This document shows positions 1-12,100 of a stretch of DNA of 64,000 bases, piece after piece. The DNA is taken from contig CM049314.1 of the NCBI GenBank assembly GCA_026874595.1, positions 13,322,729 through 13,386,728 on the forward strand. Reading direction: 5' to 3'. A program made the position numbers and the translations under genes. How positions within the stretch are numbered: the stretch's first letter is position 1; each line of letters begins with the position of its first letter. The stretch comes from Sipunculus nudus (taxonomy: Eukaryota > Annelida > Sipuncula > Golfingiida > Sipunculidae). Below the pieces are notes generated by a model. It made no database searches and had not been told where the DNA came from. It saw only the letters and a list, made by a program, of their open reading frames with translations.

Positions 1-430
1 AACTCATTCGATTGAATACTCAAATAGTCTATCCAAGATAGCGGATGTGAAATTAGTATATAAACGTCCTGCAATTATGTTCCTCTTCAGTTTTATATAT
101 GATTTAGGTCGGATATCTCTAAATAATGGTATGATAGAATTTTTATGAAGAAAAATAATATAATCTGTTAATTCGGTCTTCTTTGATAAACAAACAGTGC
201 CTTTGTGTCCAGTATTGACCGTTGATGTATATTACTATTACTTGCAGTCGAACAAGTCTCATATATCCCAATTTTACAAATTGCAGGTTGTTGTTTATAC
301 TAAGCATTTGATACTAGTAATTGTTTGTCAGAAGCCAGGTACCCTTTTATCTGAGTGGTTTCTAACACATCAAATTATTCTGGCCTATACTTTGCTTTCC
401 AGGAGACATCACTAATCGCAAACAAAGATT
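1..430. other. Upstream flank of first receptor pseudogene
   Basis: No gene is seen here. The first 60 bases resemble 22,700-22,760, after which the second unit jumps to sequence equivalent to position about 2,150. The stretch is therefore the left edge of a duplicated unit whose beginning lies outside the window. Confidence 0.55.
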
Positions 431-1438
431 ATGAACATGTTTTGACTCTTAGGATTAATCGCGGCAATCATCGAGTCAAGCAGCACTTGTCCCCAAAAAT
501 GTCATCGTGCAAAGAACGGAGTATCTCTTACTCCAAAACTTTTCTTATTATTGCGAACAATTCCATTCTGACACTTAACACCATAGGAAATCGATTTGAG
601 AAGTTTATCCTACTTGACTTTTGTATAAACCAGATTCGTTTAGTGGACTCAAAATATTTCAAATACCTATGTGGACTGATGTATCTCATACTGAACGAAA
701 ACAGGATTACGAAATCACGAAAACTTTGCCTTAGCCCAAACGGTTGCAGTGGATAGACTTGCGAAACAACCGCATTAGATACCCAGGATATGTAAATCAG
801 TTGCCAACTATTCCGTGCTTGACACTGACATGGAACATGGAATACAGATCTGATCGGTTTGTAGAGTTCCTGGAGAGAGATGTAAACCCTGAGGGGGTAT
901 TGGCATCTTCGAGCCAAATATCAGTGTAGTATAGTATAATTCGGGTAAAGTACAACAACCTGCCGGGCGCAAATGTCCCTGTTCCGAAAGATATTCGTCA
1001 TTTTCGCTGTGAATTAGATGGTTGGTAACATCATGTACTATTTTTTTATGTTTCTTGGTTGGAAAAGGATACTAATGCCGAAGGTCTGTCAGGAACACAT
1101 GCTGAAGTGGAAGGACCAGGAGGTATTAAATATTCCTCAAAATATTTAATAATACTAACGGCCAGAAGGTACACTTCTGCGGAGGGGAATCATCTAGTCC
1201 AGTGTATTTAAACTGGTGTAACAGTTAATTTCTCACAGCGCCAATGACTTAAAAGCCTTCCTCTATTTGTATTTCGAATGGTTATACTCGGTTTAGCTGG
1301 GTTTTTTTTTCAGCCTGCAGTTGTGTTATATCGATAATAATTGATTAGCGCGACAGGGAAGCGGATACTCATGATACACGCTTCGAGAGGTCTGATGAAG
1401 AACCGATATATGCAGTCGTAACACGAAAGAACTCATGA
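431..1438 (+). pseudogene. LRR-Ig receptor pseudogene, copy A
   Basis: This is a decayed single-exon LRR-Ig membrane receptor. The reading starts at ATG 431 with a hydrophobic leader interrupted at codon 5 by TGA. An LRRNT-like C-P-Q-K-C follows, then LRR segments (LVDSKYFKYL, LILNENRI), a shifted frame from about 744 (QWIDLRNNRIRYPGY), a degraded LRRCT, and W-L-E-K-D-T-N followed by E-G-P-G-G of the Ig domain. Both Ig cysteines expected in the young copies are missing. A transmembrane-like stretch near 1,270-1,340 and the tail motif EEPIYAVV (about 1,398-1,421) remain, ending at TGA 1,436-1,438. Several stops and frameshifts rule out a full protein. The closest relative in the window is the copy at 38,305-40,965, which shares the same Ig defect. 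Confidence 0.8.
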
Positions 1439-2150
1439 AGAATTTGCTTCCTAAAAAGATGTGAATTTATTTTTCTAATTTGCTTCGCTTTTGAAATCTC
1501 ACTGACCCCATGTAAAGAAGAATGAGATGTTTATAGGAATGTATGTCCATATAATTGACAGATCTTTTATTCAGTATATTTGATTTACCATAGATGTCTG
1601 AGATTCATTGTTATGGCATTTTTTTAGGACTTCATTTGAAAGCATATACAGAGAAAAAGAAAAATGGTTTCAACTTAGATACAGGCAGGTAACATGATAA
1701 CATATAGACCAGATCTTCAGGAAGGAAGTGAACCCTCTACTAGTAAATAAAGTAGATCACTTAACAAAAAGCAGACCTTTAAAGCTGAAAAATGTAAGTA
1801 AGATTTTTTTAAAAATATTTTTGGCATGAGTTAAAAACTAGTTAACATTTGAATGAATCACATTACCTTGAACCTCGTCGTTAAAATTAATAAGACGGGA
1901 AAGAGTAGTAGTACGGCCTTCTATATTTGTTCCAGGGTAAAGCTGCGGTACCCCGTTAAAATTCGGAAAAGCTGAACATTTTGAGGTTTTCTGAAAAAAA
2001 ACAAACCTGTAAGTATTTGCCAAGCCGTCCTTCTTACTATAACTGATTTGATGATTTTGGACATTATTCATCTTTTACTATTACTAAATCCAGGTAAACA
2101 GACAGCATTCTATTTTTATTTTTAAACAACGAGGAGCAGCAGCGAAAGTA
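1439..2150. repeat. Duplicated 3' flank (shared with 40,966-41,720)
   Basis: Non-coding sequence that aligns along its length to the flank downstream of the copy at 38,305-40,965. It is absent from the second unit near 22,760. No gene is visible. Confidence 0.6.
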
Positions 2151-3103
2151 AAATTGGTTAACTGATTTGAAATGAAGCAATTCTTGTTTCCTGATACTTA
2201 CAAGGAATGCTGCAGGATCCACATTACACTACGTGCTGTGTAGGATGCCAAAACATAATGTTCCGTTGTATGAGTAGTTGGTAAAACATTATAAATCATA
2301 TACAATTTTTTCAAATATACCAGTGTACCCTATTTTGACCGATGACCGATCAACATAAAATAATATAAGATAAATATCGAGCTTAAAGAATGTATGAATA
2401 CGGTTATAGGGTAAGTATATGAAGACTGTATGATGGCTGATAAACAGGAATATAAAAGATACAGTGTTTAGTGTAAAGAAGTATTTAATACCCAAAACCT
2501 AAACTATCATTCCTTAGTTCGTTCGAAAGTGAGTAACGCAAAATACAGAGAAAGAAAACTTAAAAATTATTACTTCTTATATCCATACATCAAACAAATT
2601 ACTATCGATTCGGTAAGGTGGACTAAGATGCTCTCGCTAGTAACCTGCCTGCAATAAATGTAGTTCTATTAGTGTTTAGGTAGATCCCCCTCGTGGTCAG
2701 TGAATATTGAACAAGAGCTCATGAATCGGCAGATTATCACAGGTTATAGCAAAGAACTCATGTACTGGCAGATTATCCATTCTATGGACTTTTATATATT
2801 TGCGCACATAGAGTTGTTTTCATTGTCACAATTGGATATTTACAGAAGCACTGCTGGTTATGTGAAGCAATAACCAGTACAATTAAATGTACGAGGATGA
2901 GAACCATAATGTTGCTGTTATAATTATTATCCAACTGATAAACACATAATAGCCTCATGTATAGTTAATAAACAGCTTTTTCATGCCATGTCATAATAAT
3001 TTACGACCCACAAGATAAGGCGCGCTCAACGTAAATCGACTAAGACTAAAAAGTCCTATCAGAAAGCGCTTTCATTGATTTCTTTATGTGTAAGTTTATG
3101 TGG

Positions 3104-3104
<1 letters not shown>

Positions 3105-3157
<53 letters not shown>
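3105..3157. repeat. (TA)n microsatellite
   Basis: Uninterrupted TA dinucleotides. A paralogous tract at 42,531-42,596 sits at the same place in the third unit. Confidence 0.95.
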
Positions 3158-3160
<3 letters not shown>

Positions 3161-3338
3161 TGTGTGTATAAGTACACTGATTGGTGCATAAAAATATAAC
3201 GTGTTGTTGCCAAACAGATATGTCACAGAAGATTTTATATTACTGAGACATGGTTGTCCTCGTCTCGCTTAAGTCGTTATATACCTATTTGTATGTATTT
3301 ATAAAGTGTATGCTTGAATAGATATGTGTATGCGCATG

Positions 3339-3340
<2 letters not shown>

Positions 3341-3383
<43 letters not shown>
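3341..3383. repeat. (TA)n microsatellite
   Basis: TA run followed by TG/TA-rich sequence. Paralogous degenerate tracts lie at 23,995-24,020 and 42,880-42,900. Confidence 0.95.
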
Positions 3384-3387
<4 letters not shown>

Positions 3388-4965
3388 GTAAGAGTATATA
3401 TATATTTGTGTGTGTATGTATTTATATATGTGTGTATACACATATGTACACATATGTGTTTTTATGTAATTTGTGTATGTTATTATGTGTATGTATATTG
3501 ACTAATACAAGTTATGTATATTTTCACACGCATGTATCATGTTCAGTGCATGTATATGAACCATGACATAAGACATCTATTTACCTATCATTAGTTAAAA
3601 ATGTATTTAAAAAAAGAATTAATAAAGCAGCTATTACTACTTTTAAAAAACAGTTCCTCGTGTAGCCGATGACTAGCTCTGTCAAATGCTCATGCAATTC
3701 TTAGGATATATTGCTTTTTCGAAATGTAACAACAAGGATCACAATGGCCTATGGAAAATGATTGTTCATAACTTCCCATTTATGATATTGTCATTAGCTA
3801 ATCTCGTCCCACACAATATTTCCATTGTAATATTTGTATTGTTTTCTGCAAATGTGATCACCATCTAAACCACTAACAGCCTGGTTATTCCGTTCTTATA
3901 TGTTTTATTTTATATGCTTGTCGAACATTATACACAATAGAACAATTCATATTTTCTGCAAGACAGATAGAGAACTGGCAGATTAAATGAATACTTGCTT
4001 GACAATGGTTCAACCCACTGACACATCAGATGTTAACATAACATAACGTGATGACTTAATTATATAGTCTGTACAAACAAGGAATGGTGTAATATTTTTC
4101 TTTGAGATTAGCAACGGAAAGTTGTTGCATTTGTATAAAAGCAGTATTTGGTGATTTAATTGATTATTTATGAGAAAACAATAGAATGAAAGCATCATAT
4201 GATAATTGTTTTAATATAGAAAACTGTCTTTATAATACATCAGAAGAACAAAAAGCAGATAACAGAGGGTTCTTTGTACTGAGCTGAGAGTTCCTATTGG
4301 GAATTAAATGTAAGTATCAGGTATGTGTCTAGGATTTGGAACACTGACAGACAAGCAAAGAATAACAAACTTTCTCCATTTGGCCCAGCTTGTAGCATGC
4401 CAACCGAAATGTTTGAATGAAGTTACTACTGATAATTCCATGTCATTATCAATATTGAATCTTAATAGGAACACTCACTGACAACCGAATAAGGAGAACA
4501 ATTCTTCATTTAACATTTATAAACCCACAGGATAACTAAAGGCAAATAATCTTTTTTTCTTTACTCTAGCAGTATGACTCAAATTAGTTATAGTTGTCTG
4601 CAAAACAGTTCATTTTAATTTTTTACTTAAGATAAAGAGCCCATTTAATAGCAGATCAACAAAAGCTATTGGTGTATATTTTGCTAACATTCTTGTTTAT
4701 AATGCCATCGTATGATTCATCGTCATAAGTCTTCATAATTTGATAAATTTGATCACTATGTTTTTTTAATGTAATAACCATGGTGCACAAGGAAGAAGAC
4801 CTAAAGTTAATTGCAAATCATCAAATAACCTCCTTTATTTCAGCAAGTAATTGCCAAACATGTTTCTGTCGATATCTGAATCCGGGTGCAGGGAGCATAT
4901 TTTGTAGTGCCTACCCGCTCAAGATGAAACAAATGTCCAAGGACCAGTTTACCTAGCGTATGGAT

Positions 4966-5013
<48 letters not shown>
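4966..5013. repeat. (CA)n(TA)n compound microsatellite
   Basis: CA repeats pass directly into TA repeats. The equivalent site in the second unit is the long TA region where the 25,737-27,740 element inserted. Confidence 0.95.
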
Positions 5014-5014
<1 letters not shown>

Positions 5015-5448
5015 AGTTTCTATAAATAATACCTACGGCATATGATACATGATACCCAAGAATGTGTCTCGGCCTCTTGAGCATAAACCTCCAATCTAAT
5101 AATAACCAACAAAAATAATGTAGAAGGAGAATATTTTCATTCGATTCCTTTATTTAAATAAGTATCATACTCACTCGTCTTTCTCTTTCCGTGTTTCCGC
5201 CTCAATCTTCCAGTTAGACTTGTGTTCAGTTGAAGTAAGTCGATCGACGTTACGCTTCATTTTCCTTGTTTTGATGATGTCCTAAGATTTCTTCATCAGA
5301 AGGAGAAAATGTGCCCTTAGAGTGGTCAAATTTACAGATCTATATCTCATTCTTGACGCATGCATCAGGGAAGATAGGCAAATAGTTAGTTCAACTCCTG
5401 TAGCAAATTTAGATATATAACCAACCGTTAACGACGTAATTGATAAAT

Positions 5449-5460
5449 GACACACACACA

Positions 5461-5503
<43 letters not shown>
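5449..5503. repeat. (CA)n(CT)n microsatellite, promoter-proximal
   Basis: CT tract conserved at 28,188-28,222 and 58,153-58,190, each time roughly 730-780 bp before the receptor start codon. Confidence 0.95.
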
Positions 5504-5506
<3 letters not shown>

Positions 5507-5744
5507 TGTTCATGCACATTTCAGAAAATCACGTCGGGTGTAATATAACGACAAGGGTCACAATGGACGAGACAAAACTGTTTTCATTTCATTTTTCAAG
5601 TTATGTTATTTTCACTAGAATTCTCCTTCCATGCCACTGCCATTCATGTTGCAGTCCCATTAAATTTATAATGGGATTTCTAATGTGAGAATGCACTCTT
5701 TTAGCCCAGCGAAACGTCTAAAAGCTACTAGCATTGTTATTCAG

Positions 5745-5747
<3 letters not shown>

Positions 5748-5814
<67 letters not shown>

Positions 5815-5824
5815 ATGTATGTAT
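5748..5824. repeat. (TA)n(TG)n(TATG)n compound microsatellite
   Basis: Three consecutive repeat types. Paralogous pure TA tracts lie at 28,477-28,518 and 58,421-58,465. Confidence 0.95.
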
Positions 5825-6246
5825 GCAAGAGTTAAACTCCCACACTCGAACATGAAAGAGATTAACATAATTTGACATATAACTGATTTATTTAAACCAT
5901 GTGTTTTTATAGTATTTGGGCGGTGGTTGTGTATACACAAAGTAAACAAGGAAGTGTATATTTATTTTTTAATCAGGTTCGCGGCGGGATAAAAGCCGTA
6001 TATACTGATTTATAACTTGACCGAAGAATATAAGGTATATAACGGAATTAATTCAAACTGGTGGCGAGGAGATCAAAATTATTACTGAAAATGCTGTGAA
6101 ATTATAAATAATGTATATCGGATGACATCAACTCCTAACAACAGAATACTGAGATAAAGAATCTTCTTTCTAGGTCTGGATAATTCTAGGCTTACGAGAG
6201 CCAGATAGTTTAATTTTGCTCCATATACACCAAAAAGGATACCAAA

Positions 6247-7272
6247 ATGCTTTTATTATTATTTGCTCTCGGATTATTCCTATCTTCCAGCAATTCAACC
6301 AGATTGTGTCCATATGAATGCCGTTGTACAGATGATGGAGTCTTATGTACAGGCAAGAATCTGACGGACGTGCCAGGTAATATTTCTAATACCATCAAGT
6401 TTTTAAACCTTGCAAGTAATATAATCGTTACATCGAAAATCATCGGAACTGCAGACTTCCGCTTTGAAAGACTTTCCCTACTAGATCTCTCGATGAATTT
6501 GATCAACCTTCTGGATTCAAAACAATTCAAGTACCTTTCTGGTTTGATGTTCCTCATAATTAAGGAAAATAAAATAACGACAATTGCAAGGACTTCACCA
6601 TGGCCTCCGAAGCTGCAATGGATAGACTTGAGACACAATCAGATCAAGTTTCTTGGTTACATGCAGGAACTACCTAGTGTTCAGTTCCTAACGCTTACGG
6701 GAAATCCATTTAACTGCGAGTGTAAGACAGAACCTTTTGAAGAGTATTTGAAGACAGATGTGAGCACTGAATGGACATGTGAATCTCCGGACGAAATGTC
6801 CATTCAGAAAACTACTATTCAGGTGAAGTACCATGAACGGCCAGACGTAAACAATCATGTTCCACTGAGTATCCGTCACACTGGTTCTCAGTTAGATGAT
6901 ATGTACTTTAACTTAAAACCCTGTGCCACCCCTAATGTCTGGTGGGAGAAAAATGAAACCAACGTTTGGTGTGTCGCAGAGGGTGTCCCAGCACCGCTTA
7001 TTGCAGTTGCTGGACCAGGAGGTAGAAAGTATACAACTCGAGGTATATTAGCACATACTGCAGCAAGCGGACGGTACACTTGTACGGCGGTGAATATGCT
7101 GGGTCAGAGGGTTGACACAGTCTTCGTATTTACTGCGATGACAGCTAATGACACAGTTAATGCCACGCGCATGAAAGGGGACAATGTTCTCCCCTTAGTA
7201 TTAAGCCTGGTTGTCTGTTTTGGTCTTATTCTATTCATGTGCTATATTTATATCCAATCGATATGTTTGTGA
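6247..7272 (+). CDS. LRR-Ig transmembrane receptor, copy B (tail lost)
   Basis: A single-exon receptor of 341 residues, expected at the cell surface. It has a signal peptide (1-20), an LRRNT cap with C-P-Y-E-C-R-C and a fourth Cys near 34, LRRs to about 150, and an LRRCT beginning N-P-F-N-C-E-C and ending in W-T-C. A compact Ig domain follows (W-C-V-A-E-G-V-P-A-P, later G-R-Y-T-C-T-A). The transmembrane segment starts about residue 316. Compared with the copy at 58,910, 11 bp are missing inside the membrane-coding part (around 7,210). The frame shifts and stops at TGA 7,270-7,272 after Q-S-I-C-L, so the cytoplasmic tail is not translated. The ectodomain is uninterrupted and close to the other young copies, so the gene may still make a tail-less receptor. 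The ligand is unknown; bilaterian LRR-Ig proteins include immune and adhesion receptors. Confidence 0.85.
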   Translation: MLLLLFALGLFLSSSNSTRLCPYECRCTDDGVLCTGKNLTDVPGNISNTIKFLNLASNIIVTSKIIGTADFRFERLSLLDLSMNLINLLDSKQFKYLSGLMFLIIKENKITTIARTSPWPPKLQWIDLRHNQIKFLGYMQELPSVQFLTLTGNPFNCECKTEPFEEYLKTDVSTEWTCESPDEMSIQKTTIQVKYHERPDVNNHVPLSIRHTGSQLDDMYFNLKPCATPNVWWEKNETNVWCVAEGVPAPLIAVAGPGGRKYTTRGILAHTAASGRYTCTAVNMLGQRVDTVFVFTAMTANDTVNATRMKGDNVLPLVLSLVVCFGLILFMCYIYIQSICL

Positions 7273-7341
7273 AAGTGTTGCACATAATGATACGCGTCAA
7301 GCTGAAGTGGCTGAGGAACCGATTTACTCATTAGTTTCCTA
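7273..7341 (+). pseudogene. Orphaned cytoplasmic tail of copy B
   Basis: In a different frame from the upstream protein, these bases still encode the family tail, including N-D-T-R and EEPIYSLVS before a TAA. It is out of frame because of the 11-bp deletion upstream. Confidence 0.8.
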
Positions 7342-7424
7342 AAAAAACGGCCACGAAGGAGTATACAATCGTAACCAACCTGTTAGGACACTGTGTTTCG
7401 CTGAGTTGACGTCCGTAGCAGTAT

Positions 7425-7674
7425 TGTGGGACATTTAAGAAAAATGGCTGTAAATATGTCAATAGGGTGGAGGGGTTTTTGTTCTTCCCTTGTTATTGTA
7501 CTGGGTTTATCCTTTTTGCTGTTTTATTTTTATATCATTTTATATCCATGTTTCTGTAAAACAAGTGCACATAATGATACACGTTGCTTTGGCTCATTAC
7601 CCCAATTTACGCAGGTATTTTCTGGTCAACCTAATCAAATATTAAAGGTAACAATCCTGCAAGTAAAATGTTAA
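7425..7674 (+). pseudogene. Spare transmembrane/tail cassette B1
   Basis: This partial copy of the receptor's 3' end codes a hydrophobic stretch (VIVLGLSFLLFYFYIIL) followed by S-A-H-N-D-T-R, matching the tail of the complete copy. No LRR or Ig sequence precedes it. The P-I-Y-A region is altered to P-Q-F-T-Q. Paralogous cassettes lie at the same distance after the copies at 28,958 and 58,910. It could be an alternative last exon or a truncated duplicate. Confidence 0.6.
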
Positions 7675-8058
7675 TTTTATTTATTTCACATAGACTGTAT
7701 CAGTTGTTATCATAACTGCTTGATATCCGTGGCTCAGTTGGTGTCGAGGCGGAAGAAACCTGGTGACAACAACCAGGTTTTATCCGGCAACTATGTCATA
7801 CCCGGGAAGCCACCTGGGCAAGCCAAATAATGCGTTATCAGATAAACACATACTGGGTGACTTCTTTTTGAGATTTTAGAAAACAAGCTTCTTGTGAAGA
7901 TGTCAAGCAAGTGAAGGGGATAAAGTTTTTTTTTGGTATTAAGCCAGACTGTGTTCTGTTTGTTTGCTTTGATCTTGCTTTGAACTGTGCTCTATTAGTA
8001 TCCGACAGTGACCTACGGGGTTTTAAAACATTCTGACCTAGTGATCTCCGGCTAAAGC
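7675..8058 (+). pseudogene. Spare cassette B2 and spacer
   Basis: The first part is a spacer with a G-C-rich segment (about 7,740-7,860) resembling 30,350-30,450 and 60,350-60,480. From about 7,866 a second, more decayed transmembrane/tail cassette can be aligned to 30,480-30,713, including the coding trace of N-C-A-L-L-V-S-D. It has stops and no ectodomain. Confidence 0.5.
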
Positions 8059-9113
8059 ATGTTCATCTTCGGAAGAAAAATTAGAGCTGTTTTTCTAGTT
8101 TCCGACTCAGTCCTTTTGTTTTCACAAAACAAAGCTAACCTTATACCAGTGTTTATGCGAATGTGGCAGTTTTGCGGTAATTTGTAATTGGAGAAATTTC
8201 TAAATAATTTCTTAAATAACTTACATAGAGGGCAAAACAATATCTTTTTGCTCTTTGGACAGCGTAAGGACACTTGCTGCAGCGTTAGGAGGCTTACGCG
8301 TACAAATTTATTTTTGAGTGGTTTGACGTCTCCTATAATAAGCTATGTACTCTGTCCTCCGATTCCTTCTGGAAATTTGATAGATTGGAGAATCTTGTGC
8401 GAGGAGGGAATAAGAGCAAAGCCATAATAGAAATCATACCATGGCCGAAAGCTATGATCTGGATATATCCACGGGAAAACGATATTCAGTATTCGGGATA
8501 TATTAGACAACTGCCTGTTACCTAGTTCCTGTCGCTTGAAGGGAATAAACTAAACTTCCTTTGCACATCGGATGTGTTTGATGTGTATTGGAAGAAGTTT
8601 ATAACTATTAAGTGGACATGCATCAACAAGTAGCATTTCTTATTTAAATAGTACCGTTCGTATCGACCACCATTTATTTTCTGAATGGAAAATTTACTGC
8701 CCTGTGAGTGCAAAGGAAGTTGAGTCTAAATTGAATAACGTTCATCAGAACCTCCGGAAATCCTCCAAAGGTAAGCATGAATGTTAAGGAGGAAATGCAG
8801 TTTGTCTAGCTCACGGCCTGCCCGAACCGGAAGTGTATGTTGGAAGTCGTAGGCAACTTATCTCTGGAAAAGGAAATGTGACGATATCGCATCTTTAAAA
8901 AAGACATTTTCGTGCAACGCATAGAATATGATAGGTAAACGTGCATATGTAATGTTTTATGTTTCCGCATATGCGATGAAAAAGTTCCATATGTACGAGT
9001 CACTGTATCTACCACTGAGTTTTGCTTTATTTGGCTTGCTTTTTTCCATGCTGATATATTTTGTTATAATGTTGAGATATTCTGACAAAAAGTACTTCAG
9101 GCTACTGCAGTAA
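8059..9113 (+). pseudogene. LRR-Ig receptor pseudogene, copy E
   Basis: Aligned base by base with the copy at 20,197, this pseudogene begins at ATG 8,059. It preserves traces of the LRRNT, an LRR with F-E-W-F-D-V-S-like coding (about 8,315-8,345), F-W-K-F-D-R-L, an LRRCT trace (E-G-N-K-L-N-F near 8,540), and an Ig trace (about 8,800-8,850). Its last part (F-H-M-Y-E-S-L-Y-L-P-L-S-F-A-L-F-G-L) matches the transmembrane segment of that copy. Frameshifts and stops occur throughout, including a one-base loss in the Ig region relative to 20,930. Confidence 0.8.
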
Positions 9114-12100
9114 GCAACGTTGGAAACAACGCCAATAAATGGAAAATAACAATAACAGATTAACATTCTCTGAAGTGCCCTACTGGATTGTCCTGAATTT
9201 ACTGTCTATATGCAAATATTTCTGTTTTATTTGGTTCGTTCGGAGGAAGTATTAAATATAATATTCGCATATTTATATGTTATCTACAACATGTATATAG
9301 TATGCATAAATATATAATCCATTTCACACATGAAATGAAAAACAGCTTGAGTATTGCACATGTTTATAGAATAGATACCACATGTATACACAATGATTGC
9401 AGAATAGATTGCATATGTAAACCGAATGTATAATACATACATGTTTAGTTGCCCATTTCTTAGCTAAATTATTGACTTCTTTCATCAGTGTTTTTTTTTT
9501 ATAAAATTCAGTAAAAAATCCCAAAATTATTTGAAAGAATCGATATTAGAGAAGGTGAAAAAATATAATTTTAAGTTGCCTGTCAAGAGACCTGTTCATA
9601 TAAGAATGGACAACATAGGCTTTAACCGTTTAAATAAGCAGTATACTCTTTCAGCAAATGCGTTGGTGAACTTTATACAAGCCGGATACAAGGATGTGAG
9701 CATATGCACTGGTCAACTGGTCTTATGAGTTATAGTGTCAGGTAAAGGAATAGGACAACAAGTTGAACATCCTTTATTACGTTTTCTTTCCTTTTTAAAA
9801 CTAAACATGGATAACACATAATATTATCGCTCGTATTTAGAAATTAATTGCCCGCAGAAGGTTACTAAAGCTTAACGTGTTTGGTTGTCACAAGGTTCAC
9901 CGACCTGCTATCACTTTGTGGCATAGGCTTTCATATACAGGCCTACTATTTATCCATGTCGATGGGGCAACAAGGTTTATTTTGTATTAATGCTGTACCC
10001 AGGGACGTTTTGTTATTGTGTATCGGTCTAGGGTGCTCTTGTTCTCAGGTATGCCAGTAAACTTTTCCAGTTGATCCTGGCAGGTCCCTTTTTTATCAGT
10101 GTATTGACCCAAGCCCAGTCATACATAGCAAGCTGCTAACACACGGCCTGACTTTTTCATTTTTTTTTCTTGTGAATTAAATATTGGCTGCACTAATTCA
10201 TTGTGAACAGGCTTTGTGGGTTTTAGTGGTCTTGCTTGGGGCAAACCAGGCAGCTTGTGAGCTTTAGTTGGCAAAAAACTCTCTCAGGAGAAAGATATGT
10301 ATGTGGAGCTCACCAATTGCTGTAACTGGTCATTTCAGTGATAGGACCTGGAGGTCGTTTTATGACATCAAGGGAGACCAGCTATATCAGGAACTGCTTC
10401 CAACATTACAAATTTAATTCACTGACATTTTATTTACCAACTTGCAGCGTATTTGAACCAAAATGTGAATGAACTGGCTTACTCTTGGTACACCTGGTGG
10501 CGAACTCTTGAACTGTGAGAGGGGATACTTGCTTGGTCTTATCAGACATCTAGTGTGGATCTCTGAGAAGGGATTTATCCTGGCCTTGGCAGACGTTTGG
10601 TGGTGGAATGGTATGACCAACCCGTCTACCGCCATTCAGTCGAAGTCTTTTGTAAGCCTTAAAGGTGCTCTATCACCTACCTTTTGAAAAAGAATTTATA
10701 TGATTTCTGGCCTCCTGTGTGTATATATAAATGATCTAAAAGAAATTGTGGTTGTGAACATTTCATATAAGGCCTTTGTGAAGGATGTGTGAACATGTTT
10801 ATAAACAACATGTTTGTAAACAGAGCAATGTTGACAAATGGGAAAACATGTAATATAAGGTGGTACGTTGCACATATGCAGAGGTAGAAAGGTCACTTGT
10901 TGCAAAACGGCATTTGTAAAGCTCTGGCTTATCTGATCTGCTGCCAAATGCCCTTGTTGAATTTGTTTTGATTATTTTGGCGGGCCCCCACATATTTTAA
11001 ACTCTTTGATATAAACAATACAAGCAGCCTGTGTGGGGAGATATCCACATTTTCTAGCCTATTTTTATGAATGCTCCAAGGGATTACCTTTAGTTTATAA
11101 TACTCATATAGGTGATTGGATGTACTGCTTTAAAAACCTAACACAACCTTAATTAATGCAGCTCAGTATGTAGTAATGTATGGCAAAATCGTAATACTTG
11201 CAGTTTACATCTTAAGACTCTGTAGTGTAATTTGTATTTCAGTCTTACCAGCATTTCTTAAGTTCCGACTTTATTTCTAAAGTTCTGCTGTATACTAGTA
11301 TTCTTACTTTCCTTTTGTTCCTCTATATTAAATGAGGACACACAGAAGATTATGGACCAGATTATCGTTACACATGAAGTCAAGTGGTACCCCTGATAGA
11401 ATCTATAGCTTGACTACAGTTCCTATATTAAAGTATATAGGAGTTCAGATAAAGATGTATTAGAGTGACCGAAATAGAATTGTCAATCTTTTTGGGATAA
11501 CAGTGGATTGTTTATTTTTACAGACTGTGGTCTGTTTATTTTGTCTCTATGCTTGCCTTGTGTGATGCCTCTGAGGATACCTGTCTTATCTTGAAAATGT
11601 CTGCAGGAGACTGATGCCACTCAAATTTCATGTTTTTTTTTTATATTTAGTTTAAATAAACGTATTATTAAGCTCTTTGACTATTCTTTTTGTTAAAGCC
11701 ATGCTCGTATGAAAGTCACCCTTAGAAATTCCTCAAAAACTTGAGACATTATAAAGAAAACCTGAGGTCCGATCCTTTTCAGTTTTGACTGGAATCTAAC
11801 CGTGACATAGGTATCCTGTAGGGATGGTGTACAGCCAGATAACTTCTAGTGTACCTTGCGAGGCGTTCCAAAAGAAGAAGCGTCAGAACCCCTTCCCCCC
11901 GCCCGCTTCCCCCAAAGTAGAGCGTCACTTCAACATAACTCCTCTTTTGAGGCCGAGTCTCCAATATCCAATGATCACTTTCCATTTTCGTAAGAACGGC
12001 CGACGTTGTTCCCGGTTAGCTTCCTAACTGAAGGTGGACATAACACTTTCAGCTTTATTAGATAATGTTCCATGTCATTTAAGAAATATAATAACTGTTT

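Larger units (their letters stand above)
2151..6246. repeat. Duplicated intergenic block upstream of copy B
   Basis: This is a non-coding paralogous block. Its relatives are 22,790-28,957 (minus the 2-kb insertion there) and 41,720-58,909 (minus the 13-kb insertion there). It carries five microsatellites listed separately. The last 1.2 kb, with a (CT)n tract about 780 bp before the start codon, is preserved upstream of all three young receptor copies and is the likely promoter region. No coding region is supported; short open frames across the microsatellites are low-complexity. Confidence 0.65.

Noticed and set aside
3324-3566. Open frames through TA/TG repeats, also at 23,937-24,205, 33,820-34,156 and 42,835-43,079
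   Set aside because: Translations are Y/I/V/C dipeptide runs produced by microsatellites, with no homology.
6210-6638. Minus-strand open frame of 142 codons, and a 148-codon partner at 58,855-59,301
   Set aside because: Both are antisense to the receptor genes and their conservation follows from the sense-strand coding.
7740-7860. tRNA-like segment with CCCGGG and GATCGCACCCGGG (paralogs at 30,350 and 60,350)
   Set aside because: A B-box-like sequence exists but no consistent cloverleaf or SINE ends were found.
9531-9728. 65-codon plus-strand open frame
   Set aside because: Short, no motif and no paralog.
10300-10380. Similarity to the receptor Ig segment (coding I-S-V-I-G-P-G-G-R)
   Set aside because: Only about 40 bp match and no neighbouring receptor sequence is in order; it could be chance.
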